Part shown: positions 1 to 9,120 of the stretch, piece by piece
Numbering within the stretch: position 1 is the first letter of the stretch
How the letters are laid out: each line of letters opens with the position of its first letter
Notes under the pieces: model-generated
Seen by the model: only the letters and a program-made list of their open reading frames with translations
What the model was told of the DNA's origin: nothing
The model's database searches: none
Translations under genes and position numbers: made by a program
NCBI RefSeq assembly: GCF_001294535.1
Contig: NZ_LGIC01000061.1
Coordinates: 62,001 to 126,000, forward strand
Origin: Cypionkella psychrotolerans
Lineage (GTDB): Bacteria; Pseudomonadota; Alphaproteobacteria; Rhodobacterales; Rhodobacteraceae
Length of the DNA stretch: 64,000 bases
Direction of reading: 5' to 3'

Positions 1-2625
1 TTCCTGTCGCTCAATCTGCCAAAGCAGATCGTGAATGGACCAATTCAGGGCGATGGCTTTGCCGATCCCGCAGCCACCCAGACCTTCATGCAGATCGCGT
101 TTGATCTGCCGATCTTTGGCCATGTGACGCTGTTTGACGGCATCCAACTCGACCGCTTGAACACCCTGTTCGCGCTCAGCGGGGTGTTTTTGCTGCTGGT
201 CGTGGTGAACGGTCTCTTTAAATATTACATCAACACCTACAAAGGTCGTCTGGGCGAACGCCTGCTGCGCCGCATCCGCTTCACACTGGTTGATCACATC
301 CTGCGGTTTCCGCCCGCGACCTTCAAACGCCTGAAGGCCGCCGAAATCTCCAGCATGGTGAAGGACGAGGTCGAACCGCTTGGCGGCTTTACCGGCGACG
401 CCTTTGTCGCCCCTGCCCTGCTCGGCGGACAGGCGATCATGGCACTGGCCTTCATCTTCGTGCAAAGCATTCCGCTGGGGCTGATCACCGCCGCGCTGGT
501 CGGGGTGCAGGCCTTCATCATCCCCCGGATGCGCCGCAGATTGTTGGTGCTAGGGCGCGAGCGGCAATTGACCGCGCGCGAACTCGCCGGTCGTGTCAGC
601 GAGATCGTTGACGGCATCCACACCATCCATTCCTACGACACTTCAAACTTTGAGCGCGCCGATATCTCGTCGCGGCTGGGCCAGATCTACAAAATCCGCT
701 TCGACATTTATCAATGGAAGTTTTTGGTGAAATTCATCAACAACTTCCTCGCCTCGGTGACGCCGTTCCTGTTCTACAGCATCGGCGGTTATCTGGCGCT
801 GCAAGGCCAGTTGGATATCGGGCAACTGGTGGCGGTGATCGGGGCTTATAAAGACCTTCCCGGCCCGCTGAAGGAATTGATCGACTGGGATCAGAACCGC
901 CAAGACGTGCAGATCAAATACAATCAGGTGATCGGACAGTTCGCGGTGGATGGTCTGTTGGAACCCGAGATTCAGGCGGTATCGGCGGAACGTGCCGAGG
1001 GTAAAATGGGCGGCCCCCTCGCGGCGGTCAATCTGGGCGTGACCGACGATACCGGCGCCGTCGGGCTGGATCGTGTCAACTTTTCGCTGCAGCCCGGTGA
1101 AACCGTTGCCATCATCGGCAACGCCGGATCCGGCGCTGATATCATGGCCGAGGCCTTGGCACGCATCGTCTGGCCGACGCAGGGCCAGATCAATGCTGGC
1201 AGCGCTGATCTGCACAGCCTGCCCGAATCAATCAGCGGCCGCTCAATCACCTATGCGGGCACCGATGCCTATTTCTTCTTCGGAACCGTGCGCGACAACC
1301 TGCTTTACGGGCTGAAACACGCCCCGATCACTGACCGCGTGATCGAAGGTGCAGCCCTGACGCGACGTCAATGGGAGCGGCGTGAGGCTGTTTGGGCCGG
1401 CAACCCCGAGTTCGATATTCACTCCGACTGGATCGACTTTGAACATCAGGGGGCGGCGGATCAGGCGGCTCTGATGCCGTCGGTCTATGCTGCACTGGAT
1501 GCCGTGGCGCTGACCCGCGACATGTTCGATCTTGCGTTGCGGTCCCACGTCAATCTGGCCGAGCATGGCGATCTTGCCGCCAAAACCGTCGAAATGCGTC
1601 GGGTGCTGCGCGATGCGTTGACCAAAGCCGATCTGAACGGGCTGATCGAACCGTTTGAACCCGGTACCTATAATACCGAAGCGACGGTGATCGAAAACCT
1701 GCTGTTCGGCAATGCCCGCACGCCCGAATTGATGGCGGGTGCAATCATCAACAACCCATATTTCTTAAGCGTTCTGAAACAGCTCGGATTGGCTGACACC
1801 CTGTTCAGCATGGGCACCGAAATTGCCCGCAACGCCATCGAACTGTTCAGCGACTTGCCGCCGGATCATCCGTTCTTCCAACAGCTGACCTTCATGAAAT
1901 CAGACGATATTCCCGTCTACGCCATGCTTCTGAAAAAAATGGATAAAAACTCTTCCAACATCACCGACAGCGACCGCACGATGATGATCCGCCTCAGCTT
2001 TGACTACATCGAGCCGCGGCATCGTTTTGGTCTGCTCTCGTCCGAGTTGATGGCGCAGATCGTGGCGTTCAGAACGGCTTTCAACGAAGGCCTTCCGGCC
2101 AACCTGAAAGACGCGATCGAGTTTTACGATCCCGAGCAATACATGGTTTCCGGCACCTTGCTCGACAACATGCTGTGTGGCCGCATCAGCCAGAAATATC
2201 GCGACGGCGTTGAACGCATCTATGCGGTGGCAGGCGGGGTGCTGCGCGAATTGGGCATCTATGATACGCTGCTGTCGATTGGGCTCGACTTCCACATCGG
2301 CGCAGGCGGCAAGCGGCTGACCTCAGTGCAGCGACAGAAACTCGCCTTGGCACGGGCGTTGATCCGGCGGTCGGATTACTATCTGTTCAACCGCCCGCTG
2401 TCGGCGCTGGATACCCGGACGCAAGAACAGGTGCTGATCGCCGCGCTGAAATATCTGCGCAAAGAGGGCCGTACGCCCGCCGTGGCTTGGGTGATCTCGA
2501 ATGCGAAGTTTGCGCAGTTGTTTGATCGGGTGGCAGTTTTTGAGCGTGGCAGACTGGTCGAAGACGGCTCTCATGCAGAACTTTTACAAAAGAATGGTAT
2601 CTTCAAGGAACTGATGTCGGCATAG
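1..2625 (+). CDS. ABC exporter-like fusion protein with degenerate ATPase domain (5' partial)
   Basis: The frame is open from base 1, so the true start lies upstream; 874 residues are visible. Residues 1-300 resemble a type I exporter membrane domain (several hydrophobic helices), followed by a nucleotide-binding-like domain from about residue 340. The ATPase motifs are damaged. Walker A reads GNAGSGAD (residues 373-380), with Ala where the Lys should be. The signature is LTSVQ (773-777) rather than LSGGQ. Walker B ends LFNRPLSALD, with Asn797-Arg798 in place of Asp-Glu. About 390 residues separate Walker A and signature, roughly four times the usual spacing. This stretch contains three copies of the motif T-x-x-[DE]-N-x-L-x-G near residues 429, 562 and 719. 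It is probably a membrane protein that no longer hydrolyses ATP conventionally. The cNMP-binding gene starts about 50 bases downstream. ABC-like architecture is certain; substrate and role are unknown. Confidence 0.85.
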   Translation, partial: FLSLNLPKQIVNGPIQGDGFADPAATQTFMQIAFDLPIFGHVTLFDGIQLDRLNTLFALSGVFLLLVVVNGLFKYYINTYKGRLGERLLRRIRFTLVDHILRFPPATFKRLKAAEISSMVKDEVEPLGGFTGDAFVAPALLGGQAIMALAFIFVQSIPLGLITAALVGVQAFIIPRMRRRLLVLGRERQLTARELAGRVSEIVDGIHTIHSYDTSNFERADISSRLGQIYKIRFDIYQWKFLVKFINNFLASVTPFLFYSIGGYLALQGQLDIGQLVAVIGAYKDLPGPLKELIDWDQNRQDVQIKYNQVIGQFAVDGLLEPEIQAVSAERAEGKMGGPLAAVNLGVTDDTGAVGLDRVNFSLQPGETVAIIGNAGSGADIMAEALARIVWPTQGQINAGSADLHSLPESISGRSITYAGTDAYFFFGTVRDNLLYGLKHAPITDRVIEGAALTRRQWERREAVWAGNPEFDIHSDWIDFEHQGAADQAALMPSVYAALDAVALTRDMFDLALRSHVNLAEHGDLAAKTVEMRRVLRDALTKADLNGLIEPFEPGTYNTEATVIENLLFGNARTPELMAGAIINNPYFLSVLKQLGLADTLFSMGTEIARNAIELFSDLPPDHPFFQQLTFMKSDDIPVYAMLLKKMDKNSSNITDSDRTMMIRLSFDYIEPRHRFGLLSSELMAQIVAFRTAFNEGLPANLKDAIEFYDPEQYMVSGTLLDNMLCGRISQKYRDGVERIYAVAGGVLRELGIYDTLLSIGLDFHIGAGGKRLTSVQRQKLALARALIRRSDYYLFNRPLSALDTRTQEQVLIAALKYLRKEGRTPAVAWVISNAKFAQLFDRVAVFERGRLVEDGSHAELLQKNGIFKELMSA

Positions 2626-2674
2626 TCTAAGGGCTTGGCCTATCCAGCGGTTGCATAAGTGGGAAGGTGACGAC

Positions 2675-3142
2675 GTGCTCTTGAATGACGAAGTCAAAAT
2701 GCTGAAGCAGGTTCCACTGTTTGCCGGGGTGTCTCCGGCAAAGCTGAAACTGCTAGCCTTCACATCAGAGCGGGTGTCCTACCGCGCCGGCGAGGTGTTG
2801 TTTCACCAAGGCGACGCAGGCGATGCGGCGTTTGTGCTGCTGGCTGGCCGTGCCGATGTAATCGTTGATGGCCCAACCGGGCCTATCAAAGTGGCTGACC
2901 TTGAAGAGAATGCTATCGTTGGCGAAATCGCCATCCTGTGTGACGTGGCCCGCACCGCGACGATCAAAGCCGCAACCCCGGTTGAGGCCTTGCGAATCAG
3001 CAAGGACAACTTTTTCAAACTGATGTCCGACTTTCCGGAAATGACCATTGAAGTGGTGCGCGTGCTGGCAAATCGTCTCAGCCAAACCACGGTAGAGCTG
3101 TCTGAGGCGCGCAGCCGGGTCGCCGCCCTCTCCAAGCGCTGA
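2675..3142 (+). CDS. Cyclic nucleotide-binding domain protein without HTH
   Basis: This is a small (155 aa) Crp-type cNMP-binding domain protein. The sensor fold is recognisable from PLFAGVSPAKLKLLAF, YRAGEVLFHQGDAGDAAFVLLAG and the phosphate-cassette-like stretch ENAIVGEIAILCDVARTATIKA, where Glu of GEIA and Arg of RTAT are the usual cNMP contacts. After the last helix (SDFPEMTIEVVRVLANRLSQT) only about 20 residues remain, so there is no DNA-binding domain. The GTG start is chosen because GGAAGG lies 7 bases upstream; an in-frame TTG 24 bases earlier lacks such a site. It likely acts as a cNMP-responsive partner protein and could regulate the preceding ABC-like membrane protein or the downstream hydrolase. 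It sits two genes upstream of two class III cyclases, which makes cAMP the probable ligand (inference). Confidence 0.85.
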   Translation: MLLNDEVKMLKQVPLFAGVSPAKLKLLAFTSERVSYRAGEVLFHQGDAGDAAFVLLAGRADVIVDGPTGPIKVADLEENAIVGEIAILCDVARTATIKAATPVEALRISKDNFFKLMSDFPEMTIEVVRVLANRLSQTTVELSEARSRVAALSKR

Positions 3143-3387
3143 TTAAAGCCCAAGTCAGGCGCGGGAAATGTCATGCTTTGGACAAAACCGCCCAGCATTC
3201 TGCACCCAAGCAGGCTTTTCTTTTCGACCTGCCCTGCAATCGGGCCTCGCATCTTGTCGCGATGCTTCCTATCCTTCTGTATATCAGCGATCTGGGGAAG
3301 TCTGATCTTGGCGATGCGCGGCAATGAAAAAGCTTCTGGCCTGTTCCCACGGTACGGCAGCAGGCGGCTTTCGGGCGGGTCCGGCAC

Positions 3388-4221
3388 ATGACCGCGCAGC
3401 CGAAATTTCAGCTGAAGCTTTGGGGCGCACGCGGCGGCCTCCCCGTCAGCGGCCCACAGTTTCAGAAGTTTGGTGGCAACACGACCTGCATCGAAATGCG
3501 CTGCGGCGAGCATGTGATCATGTTCGATGCGGGCAGCGGGGCCTTGGCGGCTGGGCAGGCCCTCGCCGCTGAAGGCTGCAAGGAACTCACCCTCTACTTC
3601 ACTCACACCCATTACGACCATGTCTGCGGCCTGCCATTCTTCAAGCCGATGTATTGCGGCCAGTCACAGCTCAAGATGTGGTCTGGCCATATGGGGCCTG
3701 CGATGACCACCCGGCAGATGCTGTCGGAATTCATGCGCAAGCCGTTCTTCCCCATTGGGCCCGACTATTGCAGCGCCGGGATTGATGCGCGGGATTTCAG
3801 CGCGGGCGATGTGCTGACCCCCTACCCCGGCGTGACGATCCGCACCGGGATGCTTAATCATCCCGGCAATGCCGTGGGGTATCGGGTAGAATTTGGCGGT
3901 CGCTCGATTGCCATCATCACCGATACCGAACACGAACCCGGCACTTTGGACCCCAATGTTTTGCGCTTGATCGACAAGGTCGATTTGTTTCTCTACGACG
4001 CCACTTTCTTGGATGAAGAAATGGCGACCTTCAAAGGCTTTGGCCATTCATCGTGGCAGCAGGCGGTGCGGCTAGCGCAGGCGGCGGGCGCCAAGCAGGT
4101 CGGCTTCATTCATCACAGCTTCAACCGCACCGATGCTGAGTTGACCGCGATTGAGCGCGCCGCGAAACGCCAGTTCCCGGGCGCGTTCTGTGGGCGGGAT
4201 CTTCAGGTTATTGAGGTTTGA
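3388..4221 (+). CDS. MBL-fold metallo-hydrolase
   Basis: A 277-residue soluble protein of the metallo-beta-lactamase superfamily. The N-terminus KLWGARGGLPVSGPQFQKFGGNTTC matches the G-x-R-G-x-P-x-x-G...GGNT signature of the COG1235-like phosphodiesterase/RNase Z-like branch. The metal motif HTHYDH lies near residues 73-78, with a later His in LNHPGNAVGYR, Asp in ITDTEHEPG, and a final GFIHHSFNRTD. All expected ligands are present, so it should be an active di-metal hydrolase. Family members of this type often sit beside cNMP-binding proteins and adenylate cyclases, and here it lies between them. Hydrolysis of a cyclic phosphodiester, possibly cAMP, is plausible but not shown by sequence. The 245 bases upstream carry no gene. 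Confidence 0.85.
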   Translation: MTAQPKFQLKLWGARGGLPVSGPQFQKFGGNTTCIEMRCGEHVIMFDAGSGALAAGQALAAEGCKELTLYFTHTHYDHVCGLPFFKPMYCGQSQLKMWSGHMGPAMTTRQMLSEFMRKPFFPIGPDYCSAGIDARDFSAGDVLTPYPGVTIRTGMLNHPGNAVGYRVEFGGRSIAIITDTEHEPGTLDPNVLRLIDKVDLFLYDATFLDEEMATFKGFGHSSWQQAVRLAQAAGAKQVGFIHHSFNRTDAELTAIERAAKRQFPGAFCGRDLQVIEV

Positions 4222-4376
4222 AACCCCGCAGGGCGATGGCAGCTAACCATTTCCGCACACTGGCTCTGCTAGTAGAAATGTCGCTTTTTTGTGACGCGAA
4301 AACCAGCTAAGAGCAACGTCTTTCCAAGATCATACTTCCCAGATCAGACGGCCAATGCGGAAAGAAGGAAAGTATC

Positions 4377-5741
4377 GTGCCCTACATTCCCGCCTCTCTC
4401 CGTGATTTTGTCGTCTATATCTGGACCGGCGACCCGCATGGCGAAGCCGTCCCCGCCCGCGTCATGGCCGAAATTGACCGCCGTGAGACCGCAGCCGAGC
4501 AGACAATCAGCTGGGCGCAGTTGAGCATCGTCGGATTCCTGACCCTGCTGTATTGGATAGCGCCCCGCGCCGAGGGCACTGCGGGCGAAAATTTCGTGCC
4601 GATGACACTGGCCGCCTATCTTGTGTTCACCCTGTTTCGGGTGTTTCTGTCGTATCGGATGGTGCTGCCCGGCTGGTATCTGATGCTGTCGATGGTGGTC
4701 GATGTCAGCCTGCTGTGCGGCATGATCTTTTCGTTTCACATTCAGTATCAGCAGCCGCCCGCCTTTTATCTCAAATCGCCGACGATGATTTATCTGTTCT
4801 TTTTCATCGCTTTGCGCGCACTGCGCTTTGATCCTCGCTATGTTTTCATGTCGGGGTTGATCGCGGCATCGGGGTGGGTGCTGATGGTGCTTTACGCACT
4901 GACCTATGACATGAACAACATGCATGTCACCCGCAACTATGTTGAATATCTGACCTCGAACACCATCCTGATCGGCGCCGAAATTGACAAGGTGATCACG
5001 ATACTGGGGGTCACCCTGATTCTGACCTTCGCCTTGTTTCGGGCGCGTTCTGTGTTGTTTGATGCCATTCAAAGCCATGCCGCTGCCGAGGATCTCAGTC
5101 AGTTCTTCGCGCCGGAAGTGGCCGATCTGATCACCCAATCCGCTGAAATGCCCGGTGCTGGCCAAGGCGAGGTCCGCGCGGCTGCCATCATGTTTGTAGA
5201 TGTCCGCGGCTTTACGAAAACTGCGCTGACGCTGCCGCCGGAAACGGTGATGCGGATTTTGGCGCATTACCAGCAGATCACCCTGACCGAAATTGAGCAG
5301 CACAACGGCCAGATCGACAAGTTCATGGGCGACGGTATCTTGGTGACATTCGGGGCAGTCCAGCCGGGCGAAACCTATGCGGCAGATGCCTTACGCGCGG
5401 CCTCGGCGGTGATTGCCGCACTGGATGCGCGGCAAGATGATTTCGTGGCACTGGGCTGGCCGGGGCGCTTTGCCACCGGTGTTGCGGTGGCGTCTGGCGA
5501 TGTGACCGTGGGGATTGTCGGCTCGCAAGGCCGCTATGAGTTCACAGTGATCGGCCATGCCGTCAATCTGGCGTCGAAACTGGAAAGCGCCAACAAAGCC
5601 CAGCGCACGCGGGCTTTGACCGACGCCAGCACCCACAGCCGCGCCGAGGCACAGGGCTATGTCAATCCCGGTGTATTGCGGCGCGATGGCGAAGGTGTGG
5701 CCGGGCTTGCGGCTCCCGTTGATCTTGTGGTTCTTGCCTAG
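4377..5741 (+). CDS. Membrane-anchored class III adenylate/guanylate cyclase
   Basis: A 454-residue protein with six predicted transmembrane helices between residues about 40 and 225 (for example WAQLSIVGFLTLLYWIA and VITILGVTLILTFALF). A C-terminal class III cyclase domain runs from about 265 to 440. The two metal-binding aspartates are Asp275 in FVDVRGFT and Asp319 in KFMGDGILVTFG; FTVIGHAVNLASKLE carries the transition-state Asn region. It converts a nucleoside triphosphate, most likely ATP, to the cyclic monophosphate at the cytoplasmic face of the membrane. The start is GTG with GGAAAG just upstream. The next gene is another cyclase on the same strand 48 bases later. Its six-helix anchor lacks the regular His pairs of that neighbour, so the input signal is unknown. 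Confidence 0.9.
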   Translation: MPYIPASLRDFVVYIWTGDPHGEAVPARVMAEIDRRETAAEQTISWAQLSIVGFLTLLYWIAPRAEGTAGENFVPMTLAAYLVFTLFRVFLSYRMVLPGWYLMLSMVVDVSLLCGMIFSFHIQYQQPPAFYLKSPTMIYLFFFIALRALRFDPRYVFMSGLIAASGWVLMVLYALTYDMNNMHVTRNYVEYLTSNTILIGAEIDKVITILGVTLILTFALFRARSVLFDAIQSHAAAEDLSQFFAPEVADLITQSAEMPGAGQGEVRAAAIMFVDVRGFTKTALTLPPETVMRILAHYQQITLTEIEQHNGQIDKFMGDGILVTFGAVQPGETYAADALRAASAVIAALDARQDDFVALGWPGRFATGVAVASGDVTVGIVGSQGRYEFTVIGHAVNLASKLESANKAQRTRALTDASTHSRAEAQGYVNPGVLRRDGEGVAGLAAPVDLVVLA

Positions 5742-5789
5742 GATGCAAACCTTTTGCCGCTCCATCTTCCCAGCTGATCCGGCGCAAGC

Positions 5790-7505
5790 GTGTCGAGCGC
5801 TGACATGAACAAAGTTGCGCAATCGCCACGCAGAGTGGCGCGGCGGTTGTGGCGACGTTCTCGGCCAAGCGTCGCACAGCTGCGGTTGTGGTCCGGGCTG
5901 GTGCTGTTTGCTTTTGCCACCACCCATTTGCTCAATCATGCGCTCGGGCTGGTTTCACTTGAGGCGATGCAGGCAGGGCAAGACCTGCGCCTGTTCATAA
6001 CCCGCAGCCTGATCGGAACGCTGGTGCTCTGCCTCGCCGCTTTAGTGCATATGGGCTTGGGTATCGCGCATTTCGTGCGCCTGCAGACATGGCGCATCGG
6101 CACCCGAGGCGTGGTGCAGCTTCTGTTTGGGCTGATGATCCCGATCCTGCTGATCCGGCATGTGCTTGGCACCCGTGGCGCGCATGAGCTGTTTGGCGTC
6201 ACCGATAATTACACCTATGCCCTCTGGGCGATGTGGCCGGGCGAGGGTGTTCGACTGGCGCTGTTGGTGGCACTGGTTTGGATACATGGCTGTATTGGCA
6301 TCCACATGTGGCTGTCGCCAAAGCCGTGGTATCGCCGCAACCTTTGGGCGATGAATGCACTGGCCGTACTGATCCCGTCACTGTCTTATGCGGGCTATGT
6401 CTCGGCGGGGCGGATACTTCAGTTGCGCGGCGGAGTCTCCAGTCCGTTCAACGCCGCGCAATACGCTGAGATGCAACAGAATTTTCTGCTAGGTTCCTAC
6501 TGCTACTTTGCGATATTGGCGGCGGCGGTCGCGGGCTGGGTGCTGCTGCAGATGGGCAACAAAATGGGCGCGCGTATTCGGGTGCGCTATACCTTTGGCC
6601 CAACGATTTCAGCAGCGCGCGGGCTTTCGGTGCTGGAAATCAGCCAGATGAACCGCATCCCGCATGCCTCTGTCTGCGGCGGGCGGGCGCGTTGCTCGAC
6701 TTGCCGGGTGCGGGTGCTGGAAGGGCTGGATCAGCTGCCCCCGGCATCGCTGACCGAGCTGCAGGTGCTGCGCCGCGTCGGTGCGCCTGCGAATGTCCGT
6801 CTGGCGTGCCAGTTGCGCCCGACCGCTGACCTTACCATCTCAACCCTGCTGCCCGCCAATCTCGATCCCGGTCAGTCCAACGGTTTTGACAAGTACCACT
6901 GGGGCATTGAAAGCGAGGTCACGCTGCTGTTCTGCGACCTGCGCGGCTTTACCAAAATGTCCGAAGGGCGCTTGTCTTTCGATGTTGTGTTCGTGCTGAA
7001 CCAGTTTCTTGGCCGCATGGCCGAAGCGATCGAAGACAGTGGCGGTTTTGTCGACAAGTTCATGGGCGATGGCATCATGGCGATCTTCGGGATGGAGACG
7101 ACGCCTGCTGAGGGCGCGCGCCAGGCCATTGCCGCCGCCCGCGCCATGGGCGGCGTGCTGGACAGTTTGAATCAAAGCCTGCACGAAGAACTCCGCGTGC
7201 CGCTGTCGATGGGCATCGGCATCCATTCCGGCCCCGCCATTCTGGGCCGCATCGGTGCCGCACATCGCACCGAGGCCGTCGCCCGCCTGACCGCCTTGGG
7301 TGAGACGGTGAACATCGCCAGCCGATTGGAACAAAAGACCAAGGATCTGAGCGTGCAAGTGGCAGTTTCAGCCTATGCGCTGGCGCTGTCAGGACTTGAG
7401 GCGACCGAAAAAACCCTGCCGCGAACCGTGGATATTCGCGGCCTCAGCCAGCCGTTGGATATCGTAGTGGCCGCCCGCGCGACAAGTCTGCCGCAACCGG
7501 AATAA
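5790..7505 (+). CDS. cyaC: CyaC-like redox-sensing adenylate cyclase (six-helix haem-type anchor, [2Fe-2S] domain, class III cyclase)
   Basis: Three modules are visible in 571 residues. Residues 30-260 form about six membrane helices with paired histidines (His46/50, 87/94, 124/132, 166/172), as expected for a b-haem-binding anchor like that of diheme succinate:quinone reductases. Residues about 270-355 are a plant-type ferredoxin domain with ligands Cys296, Cys302, Cys305 (C-x5-C-x2-C) and Cys340. Residues about 375-560 are a class III cyclase with metal Asp383 (FCDLRGFTK) and Asp427 (KFMGDGIMAIFG). The same order is known from Sinorhizobium meliloti CyaC, a diheme, iron-sulfur adenylate cyclase that responds to the quinone pool; I assign the symbol by this architecture. 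The start may be this GTG or an ATG 15 bases on. The last 62 bases overlap the convergent phosphoesterase gene. Confidence 0.88.
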   Translation: MSSADMNKVAQSPRRVARRLWRRSRPSVAQLRLWSGLVLFAFATTHLLNHALGLVSLEAMQAGQDLRLFITRSLIGTLVLCLAALVHMGLGIAHFVRLQTWRIGTRGVVQLLFGLMIPILLIRHVLGTRGAHELFGVTDNYTYALWAMWPGEGVRLALLVALVWIHGCIGIHMWLSPKPWYRRNLWAMNALAVLIPSLSYAGYVSAGRILQLRGGVSSPFNAAQYAEMQQNFLLGSYCYFAILAAAVAGWVLLQMGNKMGARIRVRYTFGPTISAARGLSVLEISQMNRIPHASVCGGRARCSTCRVRVLEGLDQLPPASLTELQVLRRVGAPANVRLACQLRPTADLTISTLLPANLDPGQSNGFDKYHWGIESEVTLLFCDLRGFTKMSEGRLSFDVVFVLNQFLGRMAEAIEDSGGFVDKFMGDGIMAIFGMETTPAEGARQAIAAARAMGGVLDSLNQSLHEELRVPLSMGIGIHSGPAILGRIGAAHRTEAVARLTALGETVNIASRLEQKTKDLSVQVAVSAYALALSGLEATEKTLPRTVDIRGLSQPLDIVVAARATSLPQPE

Positions 7506-9117
7506 TTGCGCTATCGTCTGCGTCCATGCGATCCAGTGACACCTGCAACACCGCCAGAAATCGCTGCAAAAACCCACGCGCACCTTGGTGCGGATCAGCG
7601 TTTTCATCGCCAAACTCCACCGCAAGCGCACGGCACAGTGCCAACCTGTCCGCCGCAATCCAATGCGCAGCCAGTGGCCCCGCCACTTTGATCAGGTAAG
7701 CATCGGCGATCAAATCGGCTAACGGCCAGGCGCTCATCTCCACAAGATCCAGCCCATGCCGCCGCGCAAACTCCGCACCATCCCCCCCGGCCAATTCGAC
7801 CAGAAACCCCGCATCCTTACCCGCCGCCAACGCCCGCACCGCAACCGGCCAATCCTGCACCAACCGCCGCTCCAGCACATTGGCCCGCCGTTGCGCCGCC
7901 AGCATCGACCCCAACGGCAGCGCCTCACGTTGCCCCTCCGCCCGATAAATTGCCGAAATGCCACTCTCAGGCGGCACATCCTCCAGCGAGATCGTCTCGG
8001 CACGCACCACGTCGACGCTGGCATGAACGATCTTGAACGCCGGAGGAAAAGCCCCCAGCGACGGCAGCGCCAGATCGGTGAGCCGGCCACCCTCCGTGCG
8101 CGTGGTGGCATTAACATGCATATGCCCCCCGATATGCCAGCGCAGCCCGGTGGCGATCAACGCTTGCGCCACCTGCGGGCCGGGGGTACGCCGCACAATC
8201 GCGGTTTCACCAAACAACGCCCGCTCTGATCCCGCCGCATCCTGAAACGGATCCAGCACCGGATAATGCGAGACGCTGACCAGCACCTTACCCAGCGCGT
8301 TCGCTCGCGCAGTCACATCACCGATCCAATCCAGCAAGAACGGCTTGACCCGAAGCACCGCGTTCCACCCGGCATCCGACGGCCCAATGAACGCCTTCTT
8401 CCGAGTCGCATCGGGCCGCCCCGCGCGCGGCTCGAACACATTGGCGTCGATCATCAACAACCACAGCCCCGGCTCTGGCTCCACCAGATAAGACGCATCC
8501 ATCAGCCGCTGCGTCACCGAACCATCGGCGGAAACCGCCTCATACATCCGCGCCTCAGGCCGATCATCCAGCCCAAACGGGCTTTCCCAGTGCAGATATT
8601 CCGGCTGGCGAAACAGCCCAAACCGCGCCATCGGCAGCAGCGCCGCAGGCTGCCCGCCGCAGCGCATTGCAGGCGTCACAATCGCCCCGACCTCCGCCTG
8701 TTCCGCATCGCTCGTCACCATCACCGTCTGCCCCGGTGCGCTGACAAACCGTGTCGTCACATTCTTGCCATGCGGGCCATACAGATCATGGTTGCCGGGA
8801 ATGACATAAAACCGCAGCCCATGCCGATGCTCAACCCCCTGCAGCACTTCAACCAAGCGGCGAATATTCTCCGCCTGCCCGTCGTCGGAATAATCCCCAG
8901 CCAGAACCACATGCCGCACCCCGGCAGCGGCGATCTTCTCCAGCGCGGCGCTCAGTGCCCCTGCCGTTTCATTGAACGCCCGAGCCGCGATCCGCGTATC
9001 TGCCCAACTGCGCAGCGCAAGCCGCGCGCCCTGCACCACAATCCCCGCCCCGCCGAAATCGCCGCCCGGATCGTGGAAATGCACGTCCGCCAGCACCGCA
9101 ACCGCATGGGGTGCCAT
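7444..9117 (-). CDS. Calcineurin-like metallophosphoesterase
   Basis: A 557-residue protein whose first 320 residues carry the binuclear metallophosphoesterase motifs in order: LADVHFHD, LAGDYSDDG, VIPGNHDLYG, SVSHYPVLD and IGGHMHVNA. The C-terminal 230 residues are not recognised. It should hydrolyse a phosphomono- or diester. The substrate is open; class III cAMP phosphodiesterases (CpdA) belong to this superfamily, so a role in breaking down the product of the adjacent cyclases is possible. It is also the second gene of a unit with the nucleotide-sugar dehydrogenase, whose stop lies 3 bases upstream of this ATG. Its 3' end runs 62 bases into the convergent cyaC-like gene. Confidence 0.85.
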   Translation of the reverse strand: MAPHAVAVLADVHFHDPGGDFGGAGIVVQGARLALRSWADTRIAARAFNETAGALSAALEKIAAAGVRHVVLAGDYSDDGQAENIRRLVEVLQGVEHRHGLRFYVIPGNHDLYGPHGKNVTTRFVSAPGQTVMVTSDAEQAEVGAIVTPAMRCGGQPAALLPMARFGLFRQPEYLHWESPFGLDDRPEARMYEAVSADGSVTQRLMDASYLVEPEPGLWLLMIDANVFEPRAGRPDATRKKAFIGPSDAGWNAVLRVKPFLLDWIGDVTARANALGKVLVSVSHYPVLDPFQDAAGSERALFGETAIVRRTPGPQVAQALIATGLRWHIGGHMHVNATTRTEGGRLTDLALPSLGAFPPAFKIVHASVDVVRAETISLEDVPPESGISAIYRAEGQREALPLGSMLAAQRRANVLERRLVQDWPVAVRALAAGKDAGFLVELAGGDGAEFARRHGLDLVEMSAWPLADLIADAYLIKVAGPLAAHWIAADRLALCRALAVEFGDENADPHQGARGFLQRFLAVLQVSLDRMDADDSAIIPVAADLSRGRPLRYPTAG

Positions 9118-9120
9118 TCC

